A stretch of 64,000 bases of DNA from Pseudolysinimonas_A sp039912695 (GTDB lineage Bacteria; Actinomycetota; Actinomycetes; Actinomycetales; Microbacteriaceae), in NCBI RefSeq assembly GCF_039912695.1, contig NZ_JBDSPJ010000013.1, positions 1 through 64,000 of the forward strand, written 5' to 3'. A model generated the notes under the pieces. That model saw only the letters and a list, made by a program, of their open reading frames with translations. It had not been told where the DNA came from and made no database searches. Below are positions 35,059 through 42,126 of the stretch, one piece after another; position 1 is the stretch's first letter; every line of letters begins with the position of its first letter. A program made the translations under genes and the position numbers.

Positions 35059-35994
35059 CTAGTCCGCAGGTCTAGCGACCGCCGCCAGGGCGGCATCCAC
35101 TCGATCGGGAGCGTCTGCTTCGAGCCAACGAGTCTGGCGGTACCTGCCGAACCAGCCAACCTGACGACGCGCGTATCGACGGGTGAGCGCTGCCGCTTGC
35201 TCGATCGCCTGCTGTTCCGTCAGCTCGCCTCGCAGCTGCGCGGTCGCCTGCGCGTAGCCGATCGCGCGGCTCGCTGTCACTCCGAACCCGGCAGGAAGCA
35301 GCCGCTCGACCTCGGCGACCAGCCCGTCGCGCCACATCGCGAGCACGCGCGCGTCGAGGCGTTGCACCAAGCGTTCGCGTTCGACCCGAAAGCCGATCGT
35401 CACACTGGGCCGCCACAACCGGGTCTCCTCCGGGAGGCCTGCGCCAAACGGCGCGCCGGTGAGTTCGATGACCTCGAGGGCGCGCACCAGCCGTCGCCCG
35501 TTCGCCGGGCCGATGGCTTCGGCGGCAGCCGGATCGACCTCGCGAAGTCGACGGTGCAAAATGCCGGGTCCCGCCGACTCGAGCTCGGCTTCGAGCCGGG
35601 CACGAATCTGCGGATCGGTTCCCGGGAACTGGAAGTCGTAGAGCACGCTTGAGACGTAGAGCCCGCTGCCGCCGACCAGGATCGCGACGCCTTCTCGTTC
35701 GACAATCTCGTCGATCACGGCTCGCGCAACCGTCTGGTAGCGCGCGACGCTCGCCTCGTCGCGCGGCTCCAGAACGTCGAGGAGGTGGTGCGGGATGCCG
35801 CGGCGCTCGGCGGGCAGAACTTTCGCTGTGCCGATATCCATGCCGCGGTAGAGCTGCATCGCGTCGGCGTTGATGATCTCGGCATCCCGACCGGTCGCGC
35901 GCAGCCGTTCGGCGAGGTCGAGGGCGAGCGCCGACTTGCCGGTTCCGGTGGGACCGACGATCGCGACGAGGCGGGCGGCGGCGTCAGTGACCAG
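35059..35994 (-). CDS. miaA: tRNA dimethylallyltransferase, start probably CTG
   Basis: Adds dimethylallyl to A37 of tRNAs reading UNN codons; MiaB then thiomethylates it. The P-loop GPTGTGKS is at 14-21 when translation starts at CTG 35994. The DSxQxY-type region appears as NADAMQLYRGMDIGTAK, followed by PHHLLD. From this CTG the length is 311 residues, as in the family. No ATG/GTG/TTG lies between the conserved core and GTG 36081 / ATG 36111. Those starts would add 29-39 arginine-rich residues and overlap miaB by about 100 bases. The CTG overlaps the end of miaB (stop 35984), suggesting coupling. Confidence 0.93.
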   Translation of the reverse strand: MVTDAAARLVAIVGPTGTGKSALALDLAERLRATGRDAEIINADAMQLYRGMDIGTAKVLPAERRGIPHHLLDVLEPRDEASVARYQTVARAVIDEIVEREGVAILVGGSGLYVSSVLYDFQFPGTDPQIRARLEAELESAGPGILHRRLREVDPAAAEAIGPANGRRLVRALEVIELTGAPFGAGLPEETRLWRPSVTIGFRVERERLVQRLDARVLAMWRDGLVAEVERLLPAGFGVTASRAIGYAQATAQLRGELTEQQAIEQAAALTRRYARRQVGWFGRYRQTRWLEADAPDRVDAALAAVARPAD

Positions 35995-37546
35995 CGGGAC
36001 GCGTTCCGAGCAGCGGTGCGCCGAATGACGGCAGACCGAGGTTGATGGCTCCGCCGGAGGACGGGGTCGCAGGAACCGCACACGACGCCGCTTCAGCGCG
36101 GTCCCAGGCATCGCCGCCGCGCGTGCGACGGACGGCGAGCACGCCGTCGGCGGGTGCCGCGATGAGGAAGTGCGGTTTCGCCTGCGTCACGACGACGCTC
36201 ACGACATCGCCCGGACGCGGGGCGAGGCCGTCCGCGGGGACATCGAAGTGCACCAAGCGGTTGTCTTCGGATCGGCCCGACATTCGGGTGGTCGCCTCGG
36301 TGCCGCGCACGGCATCCCGACGCCCTTCTCCGGCCACGAGAACTTCGACGCTGGTGCCGATGACCTTCGCGTTCTCCTCGCCCGAGATGCGCTCCTGAAG
36401 CTCGGCGAGACGCTCGTAGCGTTCCTGAATGACTGCCTTGGGGATCTGATCGGGGAGGGTGGCCGCCGGCGTTCCTGGGCGAACCGAATATTGGAAGGTG
36501 TACGCGGAGACGAAGCGGGCTTGCTCGACGACCCGAAGGGTTTCGGCGAAGTCCTCCTCGGTCTCGCCCGGGAAGCCCACGATGATGTCGGTCGAGATGG
36601 CGGCATGGGGCATCCGGTCGCGAACCCGGTCGAGGATGCCCAGAAACTTCTGAGCCCGATAGGACCGACGCATGGCCTTCAGCACCCGATCAGAGCCTGA
36701 CTGCAGGGGCATGTGCAACTGAGGCATCACGTTCGGGGTCTCGGCCATCGCATCGATGACGTCGTCGGTGAAGGAAGCCGGATGCGGGCTGGTGAACCGC
36801 ACTCGCTCAAGGCCCTCGATCTCGCCGACCGTGCGCAGCAGTTTGCCGAACGCCAAGCGATCGCCGAATTCGACCCCGTAAGAGTTGACGTTCTGGCCGA
36901 GCAACGTGATCTCGATGACCCCGTCGGCGACGAGCATTTCGATCTCCGACAGGATGTCGCCGGGCCGCCGGTCTTTCTCTTTACCGCGCAGGGACGGGAC
37001 GATGCAGAACGTGCAGGTGTTGTTGCAGCCGACCGAGATCGACACCCAACCACTGTGTGCGGCATCCCGACGTGCGGGAAGAGTCGACGGAAAGACATCG
37101 AGCGACTCGAGAATTTCGATCTGCGCTTCGTCGTTGTGCCGAGCCCGCTCAAGCAGCGTGGGAAGTGAACCCATGTTGTGAGTGCCGAACACGACGTCGA
37201 CCCAGGGAGCCTTGTCGAGGATGACCGACTTGTCCTTCTGGGCAAGGCAGCCCCCGACGGCGATCTGCATCCCCTCGTGTTCCCGCTTGATGCTCGCGAG
37301 GTGGCCCAGGGTGCCGTACAGCTTGTTGTCCGCGTTTTCCCGCACCGCGCAGGTGTTGATCACGACAACATCCGCGACTCCCCCGTCGGCGCGCACGTAG
37401 CCCGCCGCCTCGAGGGAACCCGACAGGCGCTCGGAGTCGTGCGCGTTCATCTGGCAGCCGAAGGTGCGCACCTCATAGGTGCGGCCGATCGCCCGTGGAT
37501 CCGGGGATGACGGCGCATCCGAGGATGACGGCGCGAGCAAGGTCAT
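35984..37546 (-). CDS. miaB: tRNA-2-methylthio-N6-dimethylallyladenosine synthase
   Basis: Radical SAM methylthiotransferase acting on MiaA-modified tRNA. The 520-residue protein has the UPF0004 cluster cysteines C31 (FGCQMN), C66 (NTCAVRE) and C100 (GGC), the radical SAM triad C174/C178/C181 (VGCNNTCTFC), and a TRAM domain near 385-450. The C-terminal tail is long and probably dispensable. Residues 5-18 come from an 18-bp repeat. TAGAAT is seven bases before the ATG, so the mRNA is probably leaderless. Confidence 0.96.
   Translation of the reverse strand: MTLLAPSSSDAPSSPDPRAIGRTYEVRTFGCQMNAHDSERLSGSLEAAGYVRADGGVADVVVINTCAVRENADNKLYGTLGHLASIKREHEGMQIAVGGCLAQKDKSVILDKAPWVDVVFGTHNMGSLPTLLERARHNDEAQIEILESLDVFPSTLPARRDAAHSGWVSISVGCNNTCTFCIVPSLRGKEKDRRPGDILSEIEMLVADGVIEITLLGQNVNSYGVEFGDRLAFGKLLRTVGEIEGLERVRFTSPHPASFTDDVIDAMAETPNVMPQLHMPLQSGSDRVLKAMRRSYRAQKFLGILDRVRDRMPHAAISTDIIVGFPGETEEDFAETLRVVEQARFVSAYTFQYSVRPGTPAATLPDQIPKAVIQERYERLAELQERISGEENAKVIGTSVEVLVAGEGRRDAVRGTEATTRMSGRSEDNRLVHFDVPADGLAPRPGDVVSVVVTQAKPHFLIAAPADGVLAVRRTRGGDAWDRAEAASCAVPATPSSGGAINLGLPSFGAPLLGTRPAGH
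37499..37534 (-). repeat. 18-bp tandem repeat at the miaB start
   Basis: atccgrggatgacggcgc on the plus strand occurs at 37499-37516 and 37517-37534 with one difference. It codes for SSxPSS-like repeats in the unconserved N-terminal tail of MiaB. Confidence 0.88.
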
Positions 37547-37553
37547 GCTCGAA

Positions 37554-37559
37554 ATTCTA
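37554..37559 (-). promoter_or_regulatory. -10 box of leaderless miaB
   Basis: Minus-strand TAGAAT, seven bases, ATG at 37546. No clear -35. Confidence 0.5.
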
Positions 37560-37574
37560 GGCGTCAGGAATGGC

Positions 37575-37606
37575 GGAAGGGGCCGGCCATGCGGCCGACC
37601 CCTTCC
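37575..37606 (-). terminator. Terminator of the lipoprotein gene
   Basis: 14-bp stem GGAAGGGGCCGGCC/GGCCGACCCCTTCC with one mismatch and an ATGC loop, 20 bases after the lipoprotein stop. Confidence 0.75.
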
Positions 37607-37625
37607 TGGGTGCTGTGATCTTGGG

Positions 37626-38048
37626 TCAGCTCTTGACGAGCGGGAGGGTGAAGGAACCGCCGGTGAAGCTACCGCTCATCGTCATCGCGCTGCTGCCGTC
37701 GTAAACGCCAGTCATGTCGATGTTGCCGTCGGTGAACTCAACGTGGACGGTGACTCCCGTGCCACTTTGAGCCCAGACGTCGGTGGTGTCGTCAAACTTT
37801 GCGCCGGCGTCGTACTGCAGCCCAATGGTGTGGTCGGGCTGGAATTCGAGGCTCCAGGTGTCGCCGTCGGAATCTGTTCCCGTCCAGGTGGTGCCGCTGA
37901 TGCTGGTGGTGGTGGTGGTCGTGCCTCCGCCAGTGCCTCCACCCGTACCTCCGCCGGTACCGGGAGTCGGGATGCCGAAGCAGGCCGTGAGTGAGGCGAG
38001 GAGCAGGAGGGCTGCGGATGCGGTTGCGAGAGTGCGTCGTGCGTTCAT
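37626..38048 (-). CDS. Small secreted lipoprotein
   Basis: A 140-residue protein with a lipoprotein signal: basic NARR, hydrophobic core and lipobox LTAC with C23. A Gly/Thr linker of repeated GTGGG and a T-run follows. The C-terminal ~85 residues look like a small beta-rich domain (GTTWTGTDSDGDTWSLEFQ) of the kind that scores substrates or fits a beta-barrel. Function unknown. TAAAGT sits seven bases before ATG 38048, favouring it over GTG 38057. Confidence 0.8.
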   Translation of the reverse strand: MNARRTLATASAALLLLASLTACFGIPTPGTGGGTGGGTGGGTTTTTTSISGTTWTGTDSDGDTWSLEFQPDHTIGLQYDAGAKFDDTTDVWAQSGTGVTVHVEFTDGNIDMTGVYDGSSAMTMSGSFTGGSFTLPLVKS

Positions 38049-38075
38049 GGAACTCACTTTATCGGGGGACCACTG

Positions 38076-38783
38076 TCAACCAAAAGTTACGCTGCGGCGG
38101 TTCGAGCGAGGAATCGCCTGTTCCACGGCGGCCCGGATCGTGCTTCCGCCGTAGCCTCGCCGCGCGAGGTACGCGCTCAGCCGTCGAACTGCCGTCTCCC
38201 GGTCAAGATCTCGAAGCTGGCCGGCACGTTTGATCGCGATCTCACGTGCGCGGGAGAGTTCGTCGCCGGAGTCGATCAGCTCGAGCCCGTATTCGATCGC
38301 CGCGGGCGCCAGCAGGCGCCGGGTGAGTTCCGCGGCGATCGCGGAGCGCCCGAGTCCTTTGCGTTCCTGGAGGGTTCCGACCAGGTTCTGGGCGAGCGCG
38401 ACATCGTCGAGATAGCCGTCTTGTTCAAGTCGGGCAAGCTCGTCGGAAATCTCGGATTCTTCGAATTCGCGATCACGGAGATGACGTTCCATCTCACGTC
38501 GGGACATGCCGCGTCGCGCGAGCGCGCTGATCCCCACGTGATGGGCAGCACTCAGCGGAGCGCGGTCGTCGGGTGGGACAGCTGTCGCGCGAACAGCCGA
38601 CCGGCGCGACGACACCGTGTCGAGAGCGTCTGCCTCCAGAGTGGCAGCCCCCAGAGTGACTGCCTCCAGAGTGACTGCCTCGCTCGTGCTTGCGTCAACC
38701 GCACTCGCCTCGACGGGCTGAAAACCCGGAAGGTACGAGACGCGTGCAAGTCTTTCGCCACGGGTGTCATCGAGCCGGTCCAT
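38076..38783 (-). CDS. recX: RecX regulatory protein with repeat-bearing N-terminus
   Basis: Modulates RecA filaments. The RecX core spans about 85-235 with the three-helix repeats (ALARRGMSRREMERHLRDR, LARLEQDGYLDD, YLARRGYGGSTI). The first ~80 residues are extra; residues about 32-51 are coded by 15-bp repeats giving EAVTL-type units. It starts five bases after the recA stop. Confidence 0.94.
   Translation of the reverse strand: MDRLDDTRGERLARVSYLPGFQPVEASAVDASTSEAVTLEAVTLGAATLEADALDTVSSRRSAVRATAVPPDDRAPLSAAHHVGISALARRGMSRREMERHLRDREFEESEISDELARLEQDGYLDDVALAQNLVGTLQERKGLGRSAIAAELTRRLLAPAAIEYGLELIDSGDELSRAREIAIKRAGQLRDLDRETAVRRLSAYLARRGYGGSTIRAAVEQAIPRSNRRSVTFG
38629..38688 (-). repeat. 15-bp tandem repeats in recX
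   Basis: Four 15-bp units at 38629, 38644, 38659 and 38674. The first three share the core cctccagagtg (with one change in the second) and the fourth is diverged. All are in frame in the non-conserved N-terminal part of RecX. Confidence 0.88.
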
Positions 38784-38788
38784 GTCGG

Positions 38789-39943
38789 CTACTCCCCTGC
38801 TGCTTTGAGCACGGGGAACTCGTCAGCCGAATCGGCGGCTACGTCGGCCGGTGCGCTGGCTGCGAGGTTCGCGGCGGCGGCCTTGGCGCCCGCTGCCGAC
38901 CCGGCAGCGATGGCCGCCACGTTGGAGGCTGCTTCGGCCTTCGCCGCGGCACCGACACCCAGCTTGGTGAGGATCTTCTTCTCGATCTCGTCGGCCATCG
39001 CCGGGTTCTCGAGCAGGTAGCTGCGGGCGTTCTCTTTGCCCTGACCGAGCTGGTCTCCGTCGTAGGTGTACCAAGCGCCCGACTTGCGCACGATCTCCTG
39101 ATCGACCCCGTAGTCGATCAGGCTGCCTTCCCGCGAGATGCCGGTGCCGTACAGAATGTCGAACTCGGCCTGCTTGAAGGGCGGGGCCATCTTGTTCTTG
39201 ACGACCTTCACGCGGGTGCGGTTGCCGACGGCATCCTGCCCGTCTTTGAGCGTCTCAATGCGACGAATGTCGAGTCGTACCGAGGCGTAGAACTTGAGCG
39301 CCTTGCCGCCTGAGGTGGTCTCGGGGCTGCCGAAGAACACGCCGATCTTCTCGCGGAGCTGGTTGATGAAGATCATCGTGGTCTGCGTTTGGTTGAGCGC
39401 ACCCGCGAGCTTGCGCAGCGCTTGCGACATGAGTCGGGCCTGGAGGCCGACGTGTGCGTCGCCCATCTCACCCTCGATCTCGGCCTTGGGCACGAGCGCC
39501 GCGACCGAGTCGATGACGATGAGGTCGATCGAGCCGGACCGCACGAGCATGTCGGCGATCTCGAGAGCCTGCTCACCCGTGTCAGGCTGCGACACCAGGA
39601 GGGAGTCGATGTCGACTCCGAGCTTCTTCGCGTACTCGGGGTCGAGCGCGTGCTCGGCATCGATGAACGCCGCGATGCCGCCCGCCTTCTGCGCGTTCGC
39701 GATCGCGTGCAGCGTCAGGGTCGTCTTACCCGAGGATTCCGGACCGTAGATCTCGACGATGCGGCCGCGCGGGAGGCCGCCGATGCCGAGGGCAACGTCG
39801 AGGGCGATCGATCCGGTCGGGATGACCGCAACGGGGGCTCGGTCGTCGCTGCCCAGGCGCATGATGCTGCCTTTGCCGAACTGACGGTCGATCTGGGCGA
39901 GGGCGGTTTCAAGGGCCTTCTCGCGGTCTGCAGGTGTAGGCAT
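38789..39943 (-). CDS. recA: Recombinase RecA
   Basis: Strand exchange and SOS co-protease. The 384-residue protein has the Walker A GPESSGKTT at 67-75, LIVIDSVAALVP (Walker B), and FINQLREKIGV with loop 2 downstream. The tail of about 35 residues is Ala-rich. GAAGGAG is 6 bases before the ATG. The promoter candidate TCGAAC-N17-TAGTCT overlaps an SOS box about 240 bases upstream, so the leader is about 220 bases. Confidence 0.98.
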   Translation of the reverse strand: MPTPADREKALETALAQIDRQFGKGSIMRLGSDDRAPVAVIPTGSIALDVALGIGGLPRGRIVEIYGPESSGKTTLTLHAIANAQKAGGIAAFIDAEHALDPEYAKKLGVDIDSLLVSQPDTGEQALEIADMLVRSGSIDLIVIDSVAALVPKAEIEGEMGDAHVGLQARLMSQALRKLAGALNQTQTTMIFINQLREKIGVFFGSPETTSGGKALKFYASVRLDIRRIETLKDGQDAVGNRTRVKVVKNKMAPPFKQAEFDILYGTGISREGSLIDYGVDQEIVRKSGAWYTYDGDQLGQGKENARSYLLENPAMADEIEKKILTKLGVGAAAKAEAASNVAAIAAGSAAGAKAAAANLAASAPADVAADSADEFPVLKAAGE

Positions 39944-40241
39944 TGCGGTCTCCTTCTTAGTTCGGCGGGATCTGTCAGCAAACTGAGTGTCCCGATGATG
40001 GTGCGCCCATCGGCTGCCGTTCCTTCGCGAGCCGGTGATGCAAGGCTCGCGATATCGCGACAGGGCTAGTCGTTGTTCCGACGAGTGCGACGCTATGCCT
40101 CGGTACCGACATCAACCGGGACCGACGGGCCCAAACGTGCACAACTCGTCTTCGAACGACGTTGAGAAGGAGACTACGCCGAACCGAACACATGTTCGAT
40201 ACATCCGAGACGGCGTGTCGAATGCCGCCGCCGCTGTGCGG
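39944..40241 (-). promoter_or_regulatory. recA upstream region
   Basis: About 300 bases between DUF3046 and recA. It holds the SOS box (40184-40199), the -10 TAGTCT (40176-40171) and then a ~220-base untranslated leader with no open frame I can support. Confidence 0.6.
40184..40199. promoter_or_regulatory. LexA (SOS) box of recA
   Basis: CCGAACACATGTTCGA, with perfect CGAAC-N4-GTTCG. Its right half forms the minus-strand -35 TCGAAC, 17 bases from TAGTCT. Confidence 0.88.
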
Positions 40242-40466
40242 TCAGCCGCGCGTCGGCTTCGGCCGACCGGCGCCGTGCCAGCGATCCGGCGGCACGTCTT
40301 GAACGCGACACAGAGCGATCCACACTCCGCGGGCAGGCATGCCGGCGGCGAGAGCCTGCTCGGCCGTGCGATTGCCCAGCTCGACGATCACGGTGTCGCG
40401 AAGCAGAACGGCACCGAAGGCGCCGAACTCGTCATGAACGGCTCGGGTGAACTCGCTGAGTTTCAG
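40242..40466 (-). CDS. DUF3046 protein, start probably CTG
   Basis: A 74-residue helical protein of the DUF3046 family, with (L)KLSEFTRAVHDEFGAF, LGNRTAEQALAAG, VWIALCRVQDVPPDRWHG. The family sits between clgR and recA in many actinobacteria, and normally begins MKLSEF or VKLSEF. Here that first codon is CTG (40466), and there is no ATG, GTG or TTG in frame between it and the clgR stop, so standard ORF finders miss the gene. No Shine-Dalgarno sequence is seen. Function unknown. Confidence 0.85.
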   Translation of the reverse strand: MKLSEFTRAVHDEFGAFGAVLLRDTVIVELGNRTAEQALAAGMPARGVWIALCRVQDVPPDRWHGAGRPKPTRG

Positions 40467-40517
40467 GGGCTGAGTCTCAGAGTCTGAGCTGCGGAGGCTT
40501 GAGTTTCGCGGCCAGCG

Positions 40518-40841
40518 TTAGCGAACGGCGAGGTCGGCGTCGAATTCCGCGATCAGATCGTCGGGCAGAGTGTCCGGAACCGTGACACGCGGGTCGAAGG
40601 TCACACCTTCGACAACGGCGAGGCGGTCGCCCACCTCGCGCATGATGACCGAGATCGGGGTGTCGAGGGCATCGGCAACCGACGCGAGAATCTCGCTCGA
40701 AGCCTCTTTCTGCCCGCGCTCTACTTCACTCAAGTAGCCGAGCGCGACGGAGGCGCGCGACGCGACCTGGCGAAGGGTCATCGCCTTCTGGAGGCGAAAA
40801 TCACGAAGGACGTCACCGATTTCTTGACGGACCAGGATCAT
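40518..40841 (-). CDS. clgR: ClgR-like XRE-family regulator
   Basis: A 107-residue regulator with an XRE helix-turn-helix at about 19-75 (LRQVASRASVALGYLSEVERGQKEAS). By family and by place (after cinA, before DUF3046 and recA) it is ClgR, the activator of clp protease genes, itself a Clp substrate via its C-terminal residues in relatives. The C-terminus here is DADLAVR. AAGGAGG precedes the ATG. Confidence 0.88.
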   Translation of the reverse strand: MILVRQEIGDVLRDFRLQKAMTLRQVASRASVALGYLSEVERGQKEASSEILASVADALDTPISVIMREVGDRLAVVEGVTFDPRVTVPDTLPDDLIAEFDADLAVR

Positions 40842-40987
40842 GGTGTTCCTCCTTCACAGTGTCTTCGGAGCCCTCACGGGTTCCGGGTCGGAGTGGTAAC
40901 GCTACCCGACCGATTGGGCCAACTCTAATTGCCCTCCCATTGGTGAACGCTGGGACGACACGATCTGTAACAGGATCGAAACGCCGA

Positions 40988-41452
40988 CTATTCCGCGAGT
41001 TCCTCGAGCAACAGTCGCACCACAGCATCCACCGTTTGTTGCCTGATGCTTGCACGGTCCCCCGACAGCCGGAGTCCTTGCGAACGGGTGCCCGCGATTG
41101 TCGAAATCCCGAGCCAGACCTCTCCCGGTTGATGGCCATCCTGCGCGTCTGGGCCGGCCGCGCCGGTCGTGGCGAGGCCGATATCAGCTCCCAGCCGCGC
41201 GCGCACTCCCGACGCCATCTGCTCCGCGACCAGGGGGTGGATGGCGCCCTCCCGTTCCAAGAGGGAGGCATCAACTCCCAGCAGCTGGGCTTTCAGGTCG
41301 GTCGCATACGCCACGATCCCGCCCCGGACGACCGCGGAGGCACCCGGAACCGACACGAGCTCGGCGACGACCAGGCCGCCGGTGAGCGACTCGGCGACTG
41401 CGACAGTCAGCCCACGCTCGACGAGTGCGGCCACCACCGCCGCGGCGGTCAC
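40988..41452 (-). CDS. CinA C-terminal domain protein (nicotinamide-nucleotide amidase)
   Basis: A 154-residue protein that is the CinA/PncC domain alone: VAESLTGGLVVAELVSVPGAS, GGIVAYATDLKAQLLGV, TTGAAGP. Its relatives deamidate NMN. The GTG start overlaps the pgsA stop (GTGA). The larger open frame is a pgsA shadow. Confidence 0.92.
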   Translation of the reverse strand: MTAAAVVAALVERGLTVAVAESLTGGLVVAELVSVPGASAVVRGGIVAYATDLKAQLLGVDASLLEREGAIHPLVAEQMASGVRARLGADIGLATTGAAGPDAQDGHQPGEVWLGISTIAGTRSQGLRLSGDRASIRQQTVDAVVRLLLEELAE

Positions 41453-42126
41453 GGAGCGGTACGGGCGGCGGGGCGACCCTTCCAGGCCGACCAGAGGTAT
41501 TCGGCGCCGCTCACCAGGGTGACGATCACCGCGAGAGTCATCAGCACGATGTCGACAACGTTGAAGGCGGGGTGGGTGCTCTCGCCGAAGAAGGTCCAGA
41601 GCGGGATGATCGCAAACGAGATCGCGACGATCTGAACCCAGGTCTTGATCTTGCCCAGAATCGACGCGGCGATGACGTGATCCTTGAGGGCAACCAGTCG
41701 CAGCACGGTGATGCCCACCTCGCGCACCATGATGACGATCGTCACCCACCACGGCAGTTCGCCGAGGATCGACATCCCGATCAGCGCTGCGCCGATGAGG
41801 ACCTTGTCGGCGATCGGGTCGAGCAACTTTCCGGCGTCGGTGACAAGGTGAAGGCGGCGAGCGAGGAAGCCGTCGACGCCGTCGGTCGCGGAAGCGAGGA
41901 TGAACAGCCCGCCGGCGACAAACCGCAGAAAGCCGAGTTCGCCGTCGTCAACAAGGAGCAGAATCAGGAAGACCGGGGCCAGCAGCATCCGGGCGATCGT
42001 GATGAGGTTGGCGATGTTTCCTGCGCTGGCGACAGTGTCGCCGTCGCGCACGACCCGGCCCCGCATCGGGTTGACCCTGGGGGGGCGAGTACCGCTGGCT
42101 GGCGTGCCGTCGAGTGTCACAGTCAC
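41449..42126 (-). CDS. pgsA: CDP-diacylglycerol-glycerol-3-phosphate 3-phosphatidyltransferase
   Basis: Makes phosphatidylglycerol phosphate in the membrane. The 225-residue protein has the CDP-alcohol phosphotransferase motif DG-x2-AR-x8-G-x3-D-x3-D at residues 85-107 and about five membrane helices. The GTG at 42126 overlaps the ftsK stop. About 35 polar residues precede the first helix. Confidence 0.93.
   Translation of the reverse strand: MTVTLDGTPASGTRPPRVNPMRGRVVRDGDTVASAGNIANLITIARMLLAPVFLILLLVDDGELGFLRFVAGGLFILASATDGVDGFLARRLHLVTDAGKLLDPIADKVLIGAALIGMSILGELPWWVTIVIMVREVGITVLRLVALKDHVIAASILGKIKTWVQIVAISFAIIPLWTFFGESTHPAFNVVDIVLMTLAVIVTLVSGAEYLWSAWKGRPAARTAP

Noticed and set aside
38074..38079. 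Minus-strand TTGACA before the lipoprotein gene as a -35
   Set aside because: Only 12 bases separate it from the TAAAGT -10 candidate, too short for a normal promoter.
40152..40166. CGAACGACGTTGA as a second recA SOS box
   Set aside because: The spacer is three bases, not four, and the right half is imperfect.
40035..40487. 150-codon plus-strand open frame
   Set aside because: It lies opposite the recA promoter and the DUF3046 gene and has no recognisable features.
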